Source of the DNA: Telluria mixta
GTDB lineage: Bacteria > Pseudomonadota > Gammaproteobacteria > Burkholderiales > Burkholderiaceae_D
DNA length: 64,000 nucleotides
NCBI RefSeq assembly: GCF_029223865.1
Contig: NZ_CP119520.1
Span: 6,386,001-6,450,000, forward strand
Reading direction: 5' to 3'
In this document: positions 7,909-15,056 of the stretch, in pieces
Layout of the letters: each line of letters begins with the position of its first letter
How positions within the stretch are numbered: position 1 is the first letter of the stretch
Notes under the pieces: model-generated
What the model was told of the DNA's origin: nothing
The model's database searches: none
Seen by the model: the letters and a program-made list of their open reading frames with translations, nothing else
Position numbers and translations under genes: made by a program

Positions 7909-9410
7909 GCAAGATCAACGACGTCTTCGACGCCCATGCCATCTGGCAGGCGCCCGGGCTGGCGCTGTTCGCGCGCCGCCCGCTGCTGCGCGACCTGCTG
8001 GAACGCTCGCCGCGCGAACAGCGCGGACGCGCCGCCACCCGCTGCTTTTCCCACATCACGCTGATGCTGCCGCAGGAAGAGGTCGACGACGACCGCCACC
8101 TCACGCGGGGCGCACGCGTGCGCGACCTCGCGCAAAGCCTGGCCGCTCTGCACCAAAAGGATTTCGGCGACCTGCTGCAGGGCGACGACGTCCGTTACCA
8201 CGTCGTCGGCGCCGACCGCCTGGAACCGGGCGAAGTCGAAGTGAAATTCGGCCACGCCGTCTACCTGCCCGCGCCGAACGAAGCCGTGCAGTACACGGTC
8301 AGCGTGTCGCGCGACAGCGCCGTGTGGAAAACCGTCTGCCCCATCTACCCGAACCAGCGCCTGACCCTGATCGGCCACGATGCCCACGAGGCCACCTACG
8401 CCGCGCCGGGCTGGCCGTTCGGCGCGGAAGGCGCCGTCCTTCTGATCAACGACGGGCCGGAGTCGCCGCTGGAAGTGCAGGTGCGCCCGAAGGACGCTTT
8501 CGATTGCAGCTACGACGCGGCCGCCGGCTACTGGACGATCAGGTCGCGCCGCGGCGCCGTCGATGGCACCGGTGCCGCGCTGCGCCTGCTGCTGCGCGTG
8601 ACGCCGGCCGGGACGACACGCGCGCCAGCCCCGGCGAAGCCCGCATCCGCGCGCCCGGCGGTCTGGAAGCCGCGCGCCGTGCCCGATCCCGAGCTCACGG
8701 CCGTCCCGGTGGCCCGCACCCCGGCACCACTCACGGTCGACGCGACGTACGCCCCCGTTGCGCGCCAGCGCGTGACGCTCGCCGCGCTGGCGCTGCCGCG
8801 GCTGTCGCGCTACCGCGAGACGGGTGCGCAGGCGCTGGAAATCGGCTTGAACCGCGCGTTCGTCCCCGCGGCGCAAGGTTCGGAGACTGTCATCGGGTTC
8901 GCCGTCGACGACCAGGACCAGCTGCAGGCGATCACCCAGGCCGGCCGCGAACGGATCGCCGTGCCGGCCACATTCAGTCCCGTCGACGGCACGCGCGTGG
9001 AGCTGGCCGCGTGCGCGCCCGCGCTGGCCGACCGTTACTGCGCCCTGCTGATGCTGCCGCAGCCGCCGGCCCTGCCGGTGGCGCCGGGCGCCCGCTTCAC
9101 GTTCGGCCGGGGCGCACCGATGCTCGCGGCGCTGCGCGTGCTCGATTCGCCGGCCTTTATCAGGAATGCGGCCGGCACGCCGCCGTCGAGCGCCGACCGC
9201 CTCGGGCTGTCGCGTGATGCGTTCAGCTTCGAAGCGGGACCGGACGGCTGGCTGATCGCGCGCCTGTCGCCCACGCAGGCCTTGTACCACCTGGACGACA
9301 AGCTGGCATTCGTCGCCGCCATCGATGCGGCCACGCCGGAGCAGCCTTATCGCCTTCCAGCCGGCCACCACCTCGTCGCGGGTCATTACGTGCTGCGCTT
9401 CGATGCGTGA
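7878..9410 (+). CDS. Cluster protein with a degenerate FHA-like C-terminus
   Basis: The 510-residue protein starts at the ATG at 7878 after GAGGAGA, inside the end of the SEDS gene. No signal peptide or membrane helix is visible. A linker rich in Pro and Ala (about 240-290) splits it into two halves. The last 150 residues look like an eroded FHA domain: RFTFGRGAPML, LGLSRDAFSFEAG, a loop ending STQAL-like (SPTQALYHLDD) and a closing GHHLVAGHYVLRF. FHA domains bind phosphothreonine; the key Arg/Ser set is only partly recognisable, so binding is uncertain. I do not recognise the N-terminal half. Position between SEDS and SH3 genes suggests a cytoplasmic adaptor of the cell-wall module. Confidence 0.7.
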   Translation: MPVYVQHEALGKINDVFDAHAIWQAPGLALFARRPLLRDLLERSPREQRGRAATRCFSHITLMLPQEEVDDDRHLTRGARVRDLAQSLAALHQKDFGDLLQGDDVRYHVVGADRLEPGEVEVKFGHAVYLPAPNEAVQYTVSVSRDSAVWKTVCPIYPNQRLTLIGHDAHEATYAAPGWPFGAEGAVLLINDGPESPLEVQVRPKDAFDCSYDAAAGYWTIRSRRGAVDGTGAALRLLLRVTPAGTTRAPAPAKPASARPAVWKPRAVPDPELTAVPVARTPAPLTVDATYAPVARQRVTLAALALPRLSRYRETGAQALEIGLNRAFVPAAQGSETVIGFAVDDQDQLQAITQAGRERIAVPATFSPVDGTRVELAACAPALADRYCALLMLPQPPALPVAPGARFTFGRGAPMLAALRVLDSPAFIRNAAGTPPSSADRLGLSRDAFSFEAGPDGWLIARLSPTQALYHLDDKLAFVAAIDAATPEQPYRLPAGHHLVAGHYVLRFDA

Positions 9411-9834
9411 GATGGCGACCATGGTGCCGTGGTTCGTGTGGGCCGGTGCGCTGGCGGCGACGCTCGTGCTGGCCGCGTGGTACACGCCGCGCGCGTGGTG
9501 GCGCCGGCCCAATCTGCGTGCGCTCGCGGTGGTGGCCGGCGGCACGCTCGGATTCGGCCTGCTGTTCACGTCCCTGCTGCCGTCCGCGCCCGTGCCGGCG
9601 ACGCTGGCTGCGATCGGTCCCGCGGCCGGCGCGCACTACCGCGTCGTGGACGACCTGAACCTGCGCGAAGACCGCGGCGTGCGCGCCGCCCGGATGCGCG
9701 TGCTGCGCGCGGGGACGGTCGTCAGCACGACGGGGGCGACGGATGGCGACTGGTGGCGCGTGCGCGTCGAGGGCAGCGGCGTCGAAGGCTGGGCGAGCAG
9801 CCTGTGGCTACGCCGCACCGACGAGCGGCGTTGA
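9403..9834 (+). CDS. Membrane protein with C-terminal bacterial SH3 domain
   Basis: The 143-residue protein starts at 9403 inside the previous gene (8-base overlap); a second ATG at 9412 is possible. Two hydrophobic segments (VPWFVWAGALAATLVLAAW and LRALAVVAGGTLGFGLLFT) are followed by an SH3b domain: YRVVDDLNLREDRGVRAARM, LRAGTVVSTTGATDGDWWRV, VEGWASSLWL. SH3b domains usually bind peptidoglycan or protein partners in the periplasm, which fits the last position of a kinase-SEDS operon. The 3' end overlaps the convergent GNAT gene by 27 bases. Confidence 0.8.
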   Translation: MREMATMVPWFVWAGALAATLVLAAWYTPRAWWRRPNLRALAVVAGGTLGFGLLFTSLLPSAPVPATLAAIGPAAGAHYRVVDDLNLREDRGVRAARMRVLRAGTVVSTTGATDGDWWRVRVEGSGVEGWASSLWLRRTDERR

Positions 9835-10278
9835 CAGGCGCATGGGGTTGTAGCGCACCTTGTCGACCTGCATGGGCGCCGTGCGCTCGAAGCCGAGCGA
9901 CTCGTAGAACGGCACGGCAAAATTCGACGAGTTCACGGTGAAGAATCCGGGATGCGCCGGCACGAGCGCCGCCGCGCGCCCCGCCTCCCACAGCGCCCGC
10001 GCGATGCCGCGCCGCTGGTATGCGGCATCGACGAACAGGTGGAAGACGTGCGTGCCGTCGCGCACGCCGATGAATCCGGCCAGCACGCCATCGACGATGG
10101 CCACGTGGTAGACGTAGCCGGCGTCCAGGTTGCGTTGCAGGCCGGCCGCGTCGTGCTGGGCGAGGAAGTTCGCGGCGTCCTCCGGCGCGGATTCATGGAG
10201 AAAGAAGGATTCGGCGGCGCGGCGCAGCACAGCGGCGGCGGCCGGGATGTCGGTCGGTTCCAATAAGCGTATCTGCAT
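9808..10278 (-). CDS. GNAT family N-acetyltransferase
   Basis: The start at 10278 (MQIRLLEPTDIPAAAAVLRR) gives 156 residues, the usual size of a single-domain GNAT. The frame is open far upstream but that part is antisense to the MFS gene. Acetyl-CoA motif A reads AYQRRGIARALWEAG (about 98-112), followed by SSNFAVPFYESLGFERT (motif B). The N-terminal half has the expected strand-helix pattern (VYHVAIVDGVLAGFIGVRD). The substrate is unknown. It lies tail-to-tail with the SH3 gene and is one of two ordinary genes sitting between the two arms of the cell-wall cluster. Confidence 0.87.
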   Translation of the reverse strand: MQIRLLEPTDIPAAAAVLRRAAESFFLHESAPEDAANFLAQHDAAGLQRNLDAGYVYHVAIVDGVLAGFIGVRDGTHVFHLFVDAAYQRRGIARALWEAGRAAALVPAHPGFFTVNSSNFAVPFYESLGFERTAPMQVDKVRYNPMRLSTPLVGAA

Positions 10279-10325
10279 GAGCGACAAGATAACACGGTCG
10301 CCTGCTTGTCGAAGCGTCACGTTGG

Positions 10326-10347
10326 TAAAAACCCGCACTGGCGGGGT
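10326..10347 (-). terminator. Orphan rho-independent terminator in a divergent region
   Basis: Read on the minus strand, CCCGC-CAGT-GCGGG is followed by TTTTTACC. It lies between the divergent GNAT and MFS starts, about 50 bases upstream of the GNAT gene and pointing toward it. No gene on that strand ends here. Confidence 0.5.
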
Positions 10348-10398
10348 CATCCCGACTGCCGCGTTGACCCGGCCGGGTGGTGCCCGTAGACTGGCCTG

Positions 10399-11652
10399 AT
10401 GACGATATCCAGCTTCACCCCGGCGAAGGCGGCGGCACCGGCCCGGCGCAAGGTCCCGCTGACGCAACCGCTGCGCCATGCGCGCTACCGGCACTTGTGG
10501 TGCGCCAACCTGGTCTCGAACCTCGGCACGTGGATCCAGACGTTCGCGTCGGCCTGGCTGATCGCGTCCAGCTCGCACTCGGCGTCCACGACCACGCTCG
10601 TGCAGACCTGCACGTACATCCCGATCTTCCTGTTCGCGCTGTTCGCGGGCGTCGTCGCGGACGCCGTGCACCGTCCCAAGTTCCTGTTCTTCTGCAACCT
10701 GTTCATGGCCGGCTGCGCGTGCACGCTGGCGGCGCTCGTCGCGTCCGGGCACGCGCCGCACGTCGTCGTGCTGATGGTGCTGTTCTGCCTCGGCTGCGGT
10801 TCCGCGTTCATGTGGCCCGCGTGGCAGGCCGCGATGTCGGGGCTCGTCGAGCCGGACGAAGTGGAAGCCGCGGCGACCCTCAACAACCTGTCGTACAACA
10901 CGGCGGCGATCATCGGGCCGGCGCTGGGCGGCGTCCTGTTCAAGTGGATCGGTCCCGGCCCGCTGTTCCTCCTCAACGCGATCTCGTTCGTGGGCCTGCT
11001 CGCGATCTACCGCGCCTGGTGGCGCGCCGACCGCTCGCACGTGAAGCCCTGCGCGGGCTATGGCGCGCGCCTGCGCGAAGGCGTCCATACGGCGTTCGGG
11101 TGCCCGCGCTACCGCCGCATCCTGCGCAACGTGGCCACCGTGTTCTTTGCCACCATCGCCTTCGCAGGCCTGTTGCCCGTGTTCGTGCGCGACGTGCTGC
11201 GCATGGATGCCAGCGTGTTCGGCACCCTGATGGGCAGCCTGGGCGCCGGCGCCGTGGTGGCGGCGTTCTGCCTGCCGGCGCTGCGCGCGCGCGTCGACAA
11301 GACCAACATCCTGGCCGGCGCGCTGGCCGTGTATGGTTGCATGCTGGCCATCATGCCCTTCCTGCATACGCTGGCGCTGCTCATCCCGCTGATCGTGTGC
11401 GGCGGCATGGCCTGGTCCGCCGTCGTCTCGACCCTGAACGCGGCCGCCCAGCTGTCGTTCCCCGCGGACGTGCGGGCGCGCACCCTGGCGATCTATCTCG
11501 TCGTGATGGCGGGCGGCTACACGCTCGGCAGCCTGTTCTGGGGCCGCGTCGCGGACGCCTGGGGCGTGCGGTTCGCGATGGCGGCGGCCGGCGCGTGCGT
11601 GCTCGTCAACGCGGCCGTGTTGCTGACGGGTAGGCGGAAAAACCCCATCTAA
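10399..11652 (+). CDS. MFS transporter of the DHA3/EntS-like type
   Basis: The 417-residue protein has twelve predicted helices. It opens with a polar tail then LTQPLRHARYRHLWCANLVS and NLGTWIQTFASAWLI, the characteristic entry of MFS_3/EntS-like exporters. The loop between helices 2 and 3 reads FAGVVADAVHRPKFLF, a variant of the GxxxDRxxR motif. The second half begins near RRILRNVATVFFATIAF. Family members export siderophores or small drugs; no substrate can be inferred. It is followed at 42 bases by the PP2C gene on the same strand, but that gene seems to have its own promoter. Confidence 0.87.
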   Translation: MTISSFTPAKAAAPARRKVPLTQPLRHARYRHLWCANLVSNLGTWIQTFASAWLIASSSHSASTTTLVQTCTYIPIFLFALFAGVVADAVHRPKFLFFCNLFMAGCACTLAALVASGHAPHVVVLMVLFCLGCGSAFMWPAWQAAMSGLVEPDEVEAAATLNNLSYNTAAIIGPALGGVLFKWIGPGPLFLLNAISFVGLLAIYRAWWRADRSHVKPCAGYGARLREGVHTAFGCPRYRRILRNVATVFFATIAFAGLLPVFVRDVLRMDASVFGTLMGSLGAGAVVAAFCLPALRARVDKTNILAGALAVYGCMLAIMPFLHTLALLIPLIVCGGMAWSAVVSTLNAAAQLSFPADVRARTLAIYLVVMAGGYTLGSLFWGRVADAWGVRFAMAAAGACVLVNAAVLLTGRRKNPI

Positions 11653-11659
11653 TCGAAGC

Positions 11660-11687
11660 TTGGCGAAATGGCATTTGCGGTTAGAGT
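11660..11687 (+). promoter_or_regulatory. Possible promoter of the PP2C gene (leaderless)
   Basis: TTGGCG and TAGAGT are 16 bases apart, and the -10 ends only 6 bases before the ATG at 11694. No Shine-Dalgarno sequence is present in that gap. If this promoter is used, transcription would start at or next to the start codon. Confidence 0.3.
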
Positions 11688-11693
11688 AGCGGG

Positions 11694-12653
11694 ATGCCGA
11701 TTTCTCCCTTCATTGCCGGGCTGCGCTTCGGCGCCCTGGACGTCGCCGCATGCTCGCGCCTGGGCGCCGGCCCGCGCCTGCGCGCGGAAAACCAGGATAA
11801 CCTGCTCCTGATCGACGTGGACGGCAACGCCGCCTGGCTGCAGGACCAGGCCGTGCAGCGCCGGCTGCTGCCCGGCTGGCGCCCCGGTCACGCGCGCCTC
11901 GCCGTGCTGGACGGAATGGGCGGCCATGGCCACGGCCGCGAAGCCGCGGAAGCCGTCGTCGCCGGCCTGCTCGCGCTGCCGCCCTGCACGACCGGCGCCG
12001 AACTGGCGCGCCGCCTCGACGCGCTGCATGCGGACCTGCAGCGCCATTTCGCCGACACGCCCGGCCCCCGCCCCGGCACGACGCTCACCCTGCTGGAAGT
12101 GCGCGCGGACGACACCCCGCTGCTGTACCACGTGGGCGATTCGCGGCTGTACGAGATCACGCCGGCGCGCGCGGCGCCGCTGACGGTCGACCATGTCCCC
12201 GCCACCGCCTACGCGATGGCCGGCCTGCTGGGCGACGCCGACTGGTGGCGGCAGGTGCATGGCGAACACCGGCCTCAGATCGCCCAGGCTTTCCTGCTCG
12301 GGAATGCGTTCGCCGATCCTGCGCGGCTGAACGACCCGCTGTTCGAACTATCGCCGCTGAACCTGCCGTCCTGGCTGTCCCACCTGGCCGACCGCCGTCC
12401 GCTCGAGCTGCGCGCAGGCAGCACCTACCTGCTGGCGACGGACGGCCTCTGGTCGTGCTCGGACCCGCACGGCTGGGTCGCGCAATGGCCGCAGCTGCTG
12501 GCCGGGACGACGGACGCCGCCACGATGCTGCACGCCTTGCTGGCCGCGTACGACGCGCATCCGGCCGCGTTCTTTTATCCGGACAACGTCAGCGCGATCC
12601 TCGTGCGCGTCCCCGGCGCGGCGCGCGACGAGACGGCGTTGCCGGGTGTTTGA
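11694..12653 (+). CDS. PP2C-family Ser/Thr protein phosphatase
   Basis: The 319-residue soluble protein has the ordered PPM/PP2C motifs: RAENQDNLLL (about 29-38), VLDGMGGHGHGREAAE (metal-binding DGxGGH, about 71-86), GTTLTLLEV, LYHVGDSRLYEI, LLATDGLWSCSD and PDNVSAILV. All four metal-ligand Asp positions are present. The insertion between HVGDSRLY and LATDGLWS (about 90 residues) is longer than usual and has tryptophan-rich loops. PP2C enzymes reverse Hanks-kinase phosphorylation, and two such kinases are encoded within 10 kb, so this is probably the eraser of that signalling circuit. The FHA gene follows 115 bases downstream. Confidence 0.9.
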   Translation: MPISPFIAGLRFGALDVAACSRLGAGPRLRAENQDNLLLIDVDGNAAWLQDQAVQRRLLPGWRPGHARLAVLDGMGGHGHGREAAEAVVAGLLALPPCTTGAELARRLDALHADLQRHFADTPGPRPGTTLTLLEVRADDTPLLYHVGDSRLYEITPARAAPLTVDHVPATAYAMAGLLGDADWWRQVHGEHRPQIAQAFLLGNAFADPARLNDPLFELSPLNLPSWLSHLADRRPLELRAGSTYLLATDGLWSCSDPHGWVAQWPQLLAGTTDAATMLHALLAAYDAHPAAFFYPDNVSAILVRVPGAARDETALPGV

Positions 12654-12768
12654 CTGTGGTAAATAATGCATGTTGGAAAAAAGTCTTGCTCAACTATGAA
12701 ATCCGCGCGCCGCGCTACGCTACAATCGCGTAAGCTGAAACCCATGCTCCGAACCATTTAAACCGCCC

Positions 12769-14247
12769 ATGAAGCGTTGCAGCAGTCCCGATCACCCGCA
12801 TTGCACCGTCTGGGTCGCCCCCGGCGAGGCACAGTGCGCGCACGGCCACCGCCAGGCGCCCGGGGCGGTCGATGTGCTCGGCTCCAGCTTCGAGATGCTG
12901 AAACGGGTCCGTGCGGAAAGTCCAGTACGCGGCCCGGCGCCAATTCATGCACAACCGCCCCGCCCCCACCTGCACGTGAGCGGCTTCGATCCGCGCGCGG
13001 CCGGCGGCCGCCAGGCGATCAAGCTGGAATTGCGGGGCATGCCGGACGACGCGCCGGCGCAACTGACGCTGCTGCTCGAATCGAAGCTGCTGCCTATGGG
13101 CGCCGGCCAGCTGCAGTTCGTGCGCACCCTGCGCGGCGACTGGCGGCCCGTGTTCGTGGAATTCTCGTCGCGCGGGCGGGAACACGGCCAGTACCGCGTC
13201 GACCTGGAAATCCACGCCCGTCACCCGGCACGCACGTGGGTCGCGACGCTCGTGCTGCTCGTGCCGCGCCCGGACGCGTCGCTGGGCGAGATCCACCAGA
13301 CCTACCTGTCCACGCATAAAAACGTCCGCATCAGCGCCGACGATGCCGCCATCGCCCGGGTGCAGGGCCTGGCCGGCGGCGGCGCGATGGACATCGACAT
13401 CCAGGCCCGCAACGCGTCCATCGCCCAGCTGAACCTGGATGCCGGCGCCGGCGGCAAGGTGGCCGTCGGCCTGCCGACCATCGCGTGGGACGAGGACCTG
13501 ATCGAAATCGACCTGCCGGCCGAGCGCGCCGCGCATCCGTGCCCGGCGAGCACCGCCTGCCTCGTGTACGCGGAACCGGACGCCGGCGCCCAGCGCCACG
13601 TGCGCCTGTTCGCGCTGGACGAATGCGTGCTGGGCCGCCATGAATCCGCCGGCGCCGAGGCCGACCTGCTGCTGCAACATGTTGGCGAACATGGGCCCGA
13701 ACCGGACGGCCTTACGCGCCGGCTGTCCGCGCGCCACGCCGTCATCCGGCCTGCGCGCGGCGGCTTCGAGATCGAAGACGTGTCGCGCTACGGCCTGCTG
13801 CTGGACGGCGTCTGGCCCGGCAAGCACGTACCCGTCCCCCTGCGCCTCGGGATGCGCATCGAATTGACGGCCAGCATACGCGGCGTCGTGACGTTCGTCG
13901 TGACGGCGCTGCACGCGCATGCGCTGACCCTGCACCGCGTCGATGCGGGCGGCGCGGCGGAATGCTTCGTGCTGCTGGCACCTGGCGTCGTGCCCGAACC
14001 GGCAGCAGCCAGCACGGGTGCGCTGCCGCGCGCGGCCGGCATGCCGATCCTGTTCCACCGCGACGGCGGTTTCTGGCACCTCGACCCGTCCAGCGGCCAG
14101 GAAACCCCGATCGGCCCGGCCACGGTGCTGGACCGCCTTGCCCGCTTCACGGGCCGCGTACGGTTCGCGGCAAGCCCGCGTCCGGAAGACCATGCCGAAC
14201 GCACGGGCGACCGGCGGCGGGCGCACGCCCGCCTGTTGGACGCTTGA
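12769..14247 (+). CDS. FHA domain protein with N-terminal Cys/His cluster
   Basis: The 492-residue protein starts at 12769; no clear Shine-Dalgarno precedes it, and TACAAT at 12721-12726 is a possible -10. The N-terminus MKRCSSPDHPHCTVWVAPGE then AQCAHGH holds three Cys and several His in 28 residues, like a small zinc site. The middle (about 65-270) is predicted beta-rich and unrecognised. An FHA domain lies at about 280-395: LGRHESAG (conserved Gly-Arg), LTRRLSARHAVIRPARGGFE (Ser-x-x-His) and VSRYGLLLDG. FHA domains read phosphothreonine, so this is the likely phosphopeptide reader of the neighbouring kinases. It ends 2 bases from the convergent small-peptide gene. Confidence 0.85.
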   Translation: MKRCSSPDHPHCTVWVAPGEAQCAHGHRQAPGAVDVLGSSFEMLKRVRAESPVRGPAPIHAQPPRPHLHVSGFDPRAAGGRQAIKLELRGMPDDAPAQLTLLLESKLLPMGAGQLQFVRTLRGDWRPVFVEFSSRGREHGQYRVDLEIHARHPARTWVATLVLLVPRPDASLGEIHQTYLSTHKNVRISADDAAIARVQGLAGGGAMDIDIQARNASIAQLNLDAGAGGKVAVGLPTIAWDEDLIEIDLPAERAAHPCPASTACLVYAEPDAGAQRHVRLFALDECVLGRHESAGAEADLLLQHVGEHGPEPDGLTRRLSARHAVIRPARGGFEIEDVSRYGLLLDGVWPGKHVPVPLRLGMRIELTASIRGVVTFVVTALHAHALTLHRVDAGGAAECFVLLAPGVVPEPAAASTGALPRAAGMPILFHRDGGFWHLDPSSGQETPIGPATVLDRLARFTGRVRFAASPRPEDHAERTGDRRRAHARLLDA

Positions 14248-14248
14248 G

Positions 14249-14353
14249 TTAACCCGGCCGCAGGATCAGGAAGATCAGCGCGGCGCCGGTCAACAGCACG
14301 GCTTCCAGCGACAGCACGATGAACGGGATCTGGATATCCTTGGGAATTCGCAT
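14249..14353 (-). CDS. 34-residue single-helix membrane peptide
   Basis: A short gene starts at the ATG at 14353 behind a strong GAGGAGG site 6 bases away. It encodes MRIPKDIQIPFIVLSLEAVL followed by LTGAALIFLILRPG, one hydrophobic helix with a short charged N-terminus. The stop TAA at 14249 leaves 1 base to the FHA stop on the other strand. It lies 82 bases downstream of the kinase-SUMF1 gene at the end of the right-arm operon. Size, helix and excellent ribosome-binding site support a real gene. A role as a small regulator or scaffold of the membrane complex is inference. Confidence 0.65.
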   Translation of the reverse strand: MRIPKDIQIPFIVLSLEAVLLTGAALIFLILRPG

Positions 14354-14435
14354 GATCGCCTCCTCGTTTGCAGAGTGCGATTGATTATGCGCTCAAGGTG
14401 AAGACACTGCGGATTTCCGCTGCGTATCGTGTTGC

Positions 14436-15056
14436 CTACATCAGGTCGCGTACGATACGAAATCCCACGATATCGTTCGACAACGCGGCCGAGAAGCCGT
14501 TGCGCAGCGCCGAGCGCAGGTAGCGCGGGTTGTACAGCCAGGAGCCGCCGCGCAGGATGCGGCGGGCCTGGTCGCCGCCCTCTTCCCACGCGCTGCCGTC
14601 CAGCGGCGCGCCGTCGTAGTTGTCGTGCACGACGTCCTGCACCCATTCCCACACGTTGCCGTGCATGTCGAACAGGCCCCAGGGATTGGCGGGGAATGCG
14701 CCAACCGGCGTCGTGCCGCGCCGGTACTCGCCGCGCGGGCCGCCGTTGTACGTGAAATTGCCGTCGTAATTGGCCAGGTCCGTCGTGATCGTGTCGCCGA
14801 ACGAGAACGCGGTCTTCGATCCGGCGCGGCACGCGTATTCCCATTCCGCCTCGCTCGGCAGCCGGTACGATTTACCCGTCGCTTCGGAGAGCCAGCGGAC
14901 GTAGCGGATGGCGTCGAACCAGTTCACGCCGACGACGGGATGGCGGTCCGTCTGCGCGAACCCGGGCGCGTCCCAATCGGTTTCCCCGCTCGGCCGCCAG
15001 CCGGTGCTGGCCACGAACACGCGCCATTCGCCCACCGTCACCGGATAGCGGCCCAT
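14436..15056 (-). pseudogene. SUMF1/formylglycine-generating-enzyme-like domain, out of frame with its kinase
   Basis: This open stretch encodes the bulk of a SUMF1-like domain: GRYPVTVGEWRVFVASTGW, HPVVGVNWFDAIRYVRWLSE, YRLPSEAEWEYACRAGSK, FDMHGNVWEWVQDV and RILRGGSWLYNPRYLRSALR. Its beginning (ELVLLPTGRFQMGSP) is in the frame of the upstream kinase. One missing base in the GGGG run at about 15155-15158 separates them. With it restored, the two parts form one 734-residue protein. The domain resembles PvdO/EgtB-type members; the copper-binding cysteines of true FGE were not seen. As read, translation of this part would depend on frameshifting or internal initiation. Confidence 0.75.
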
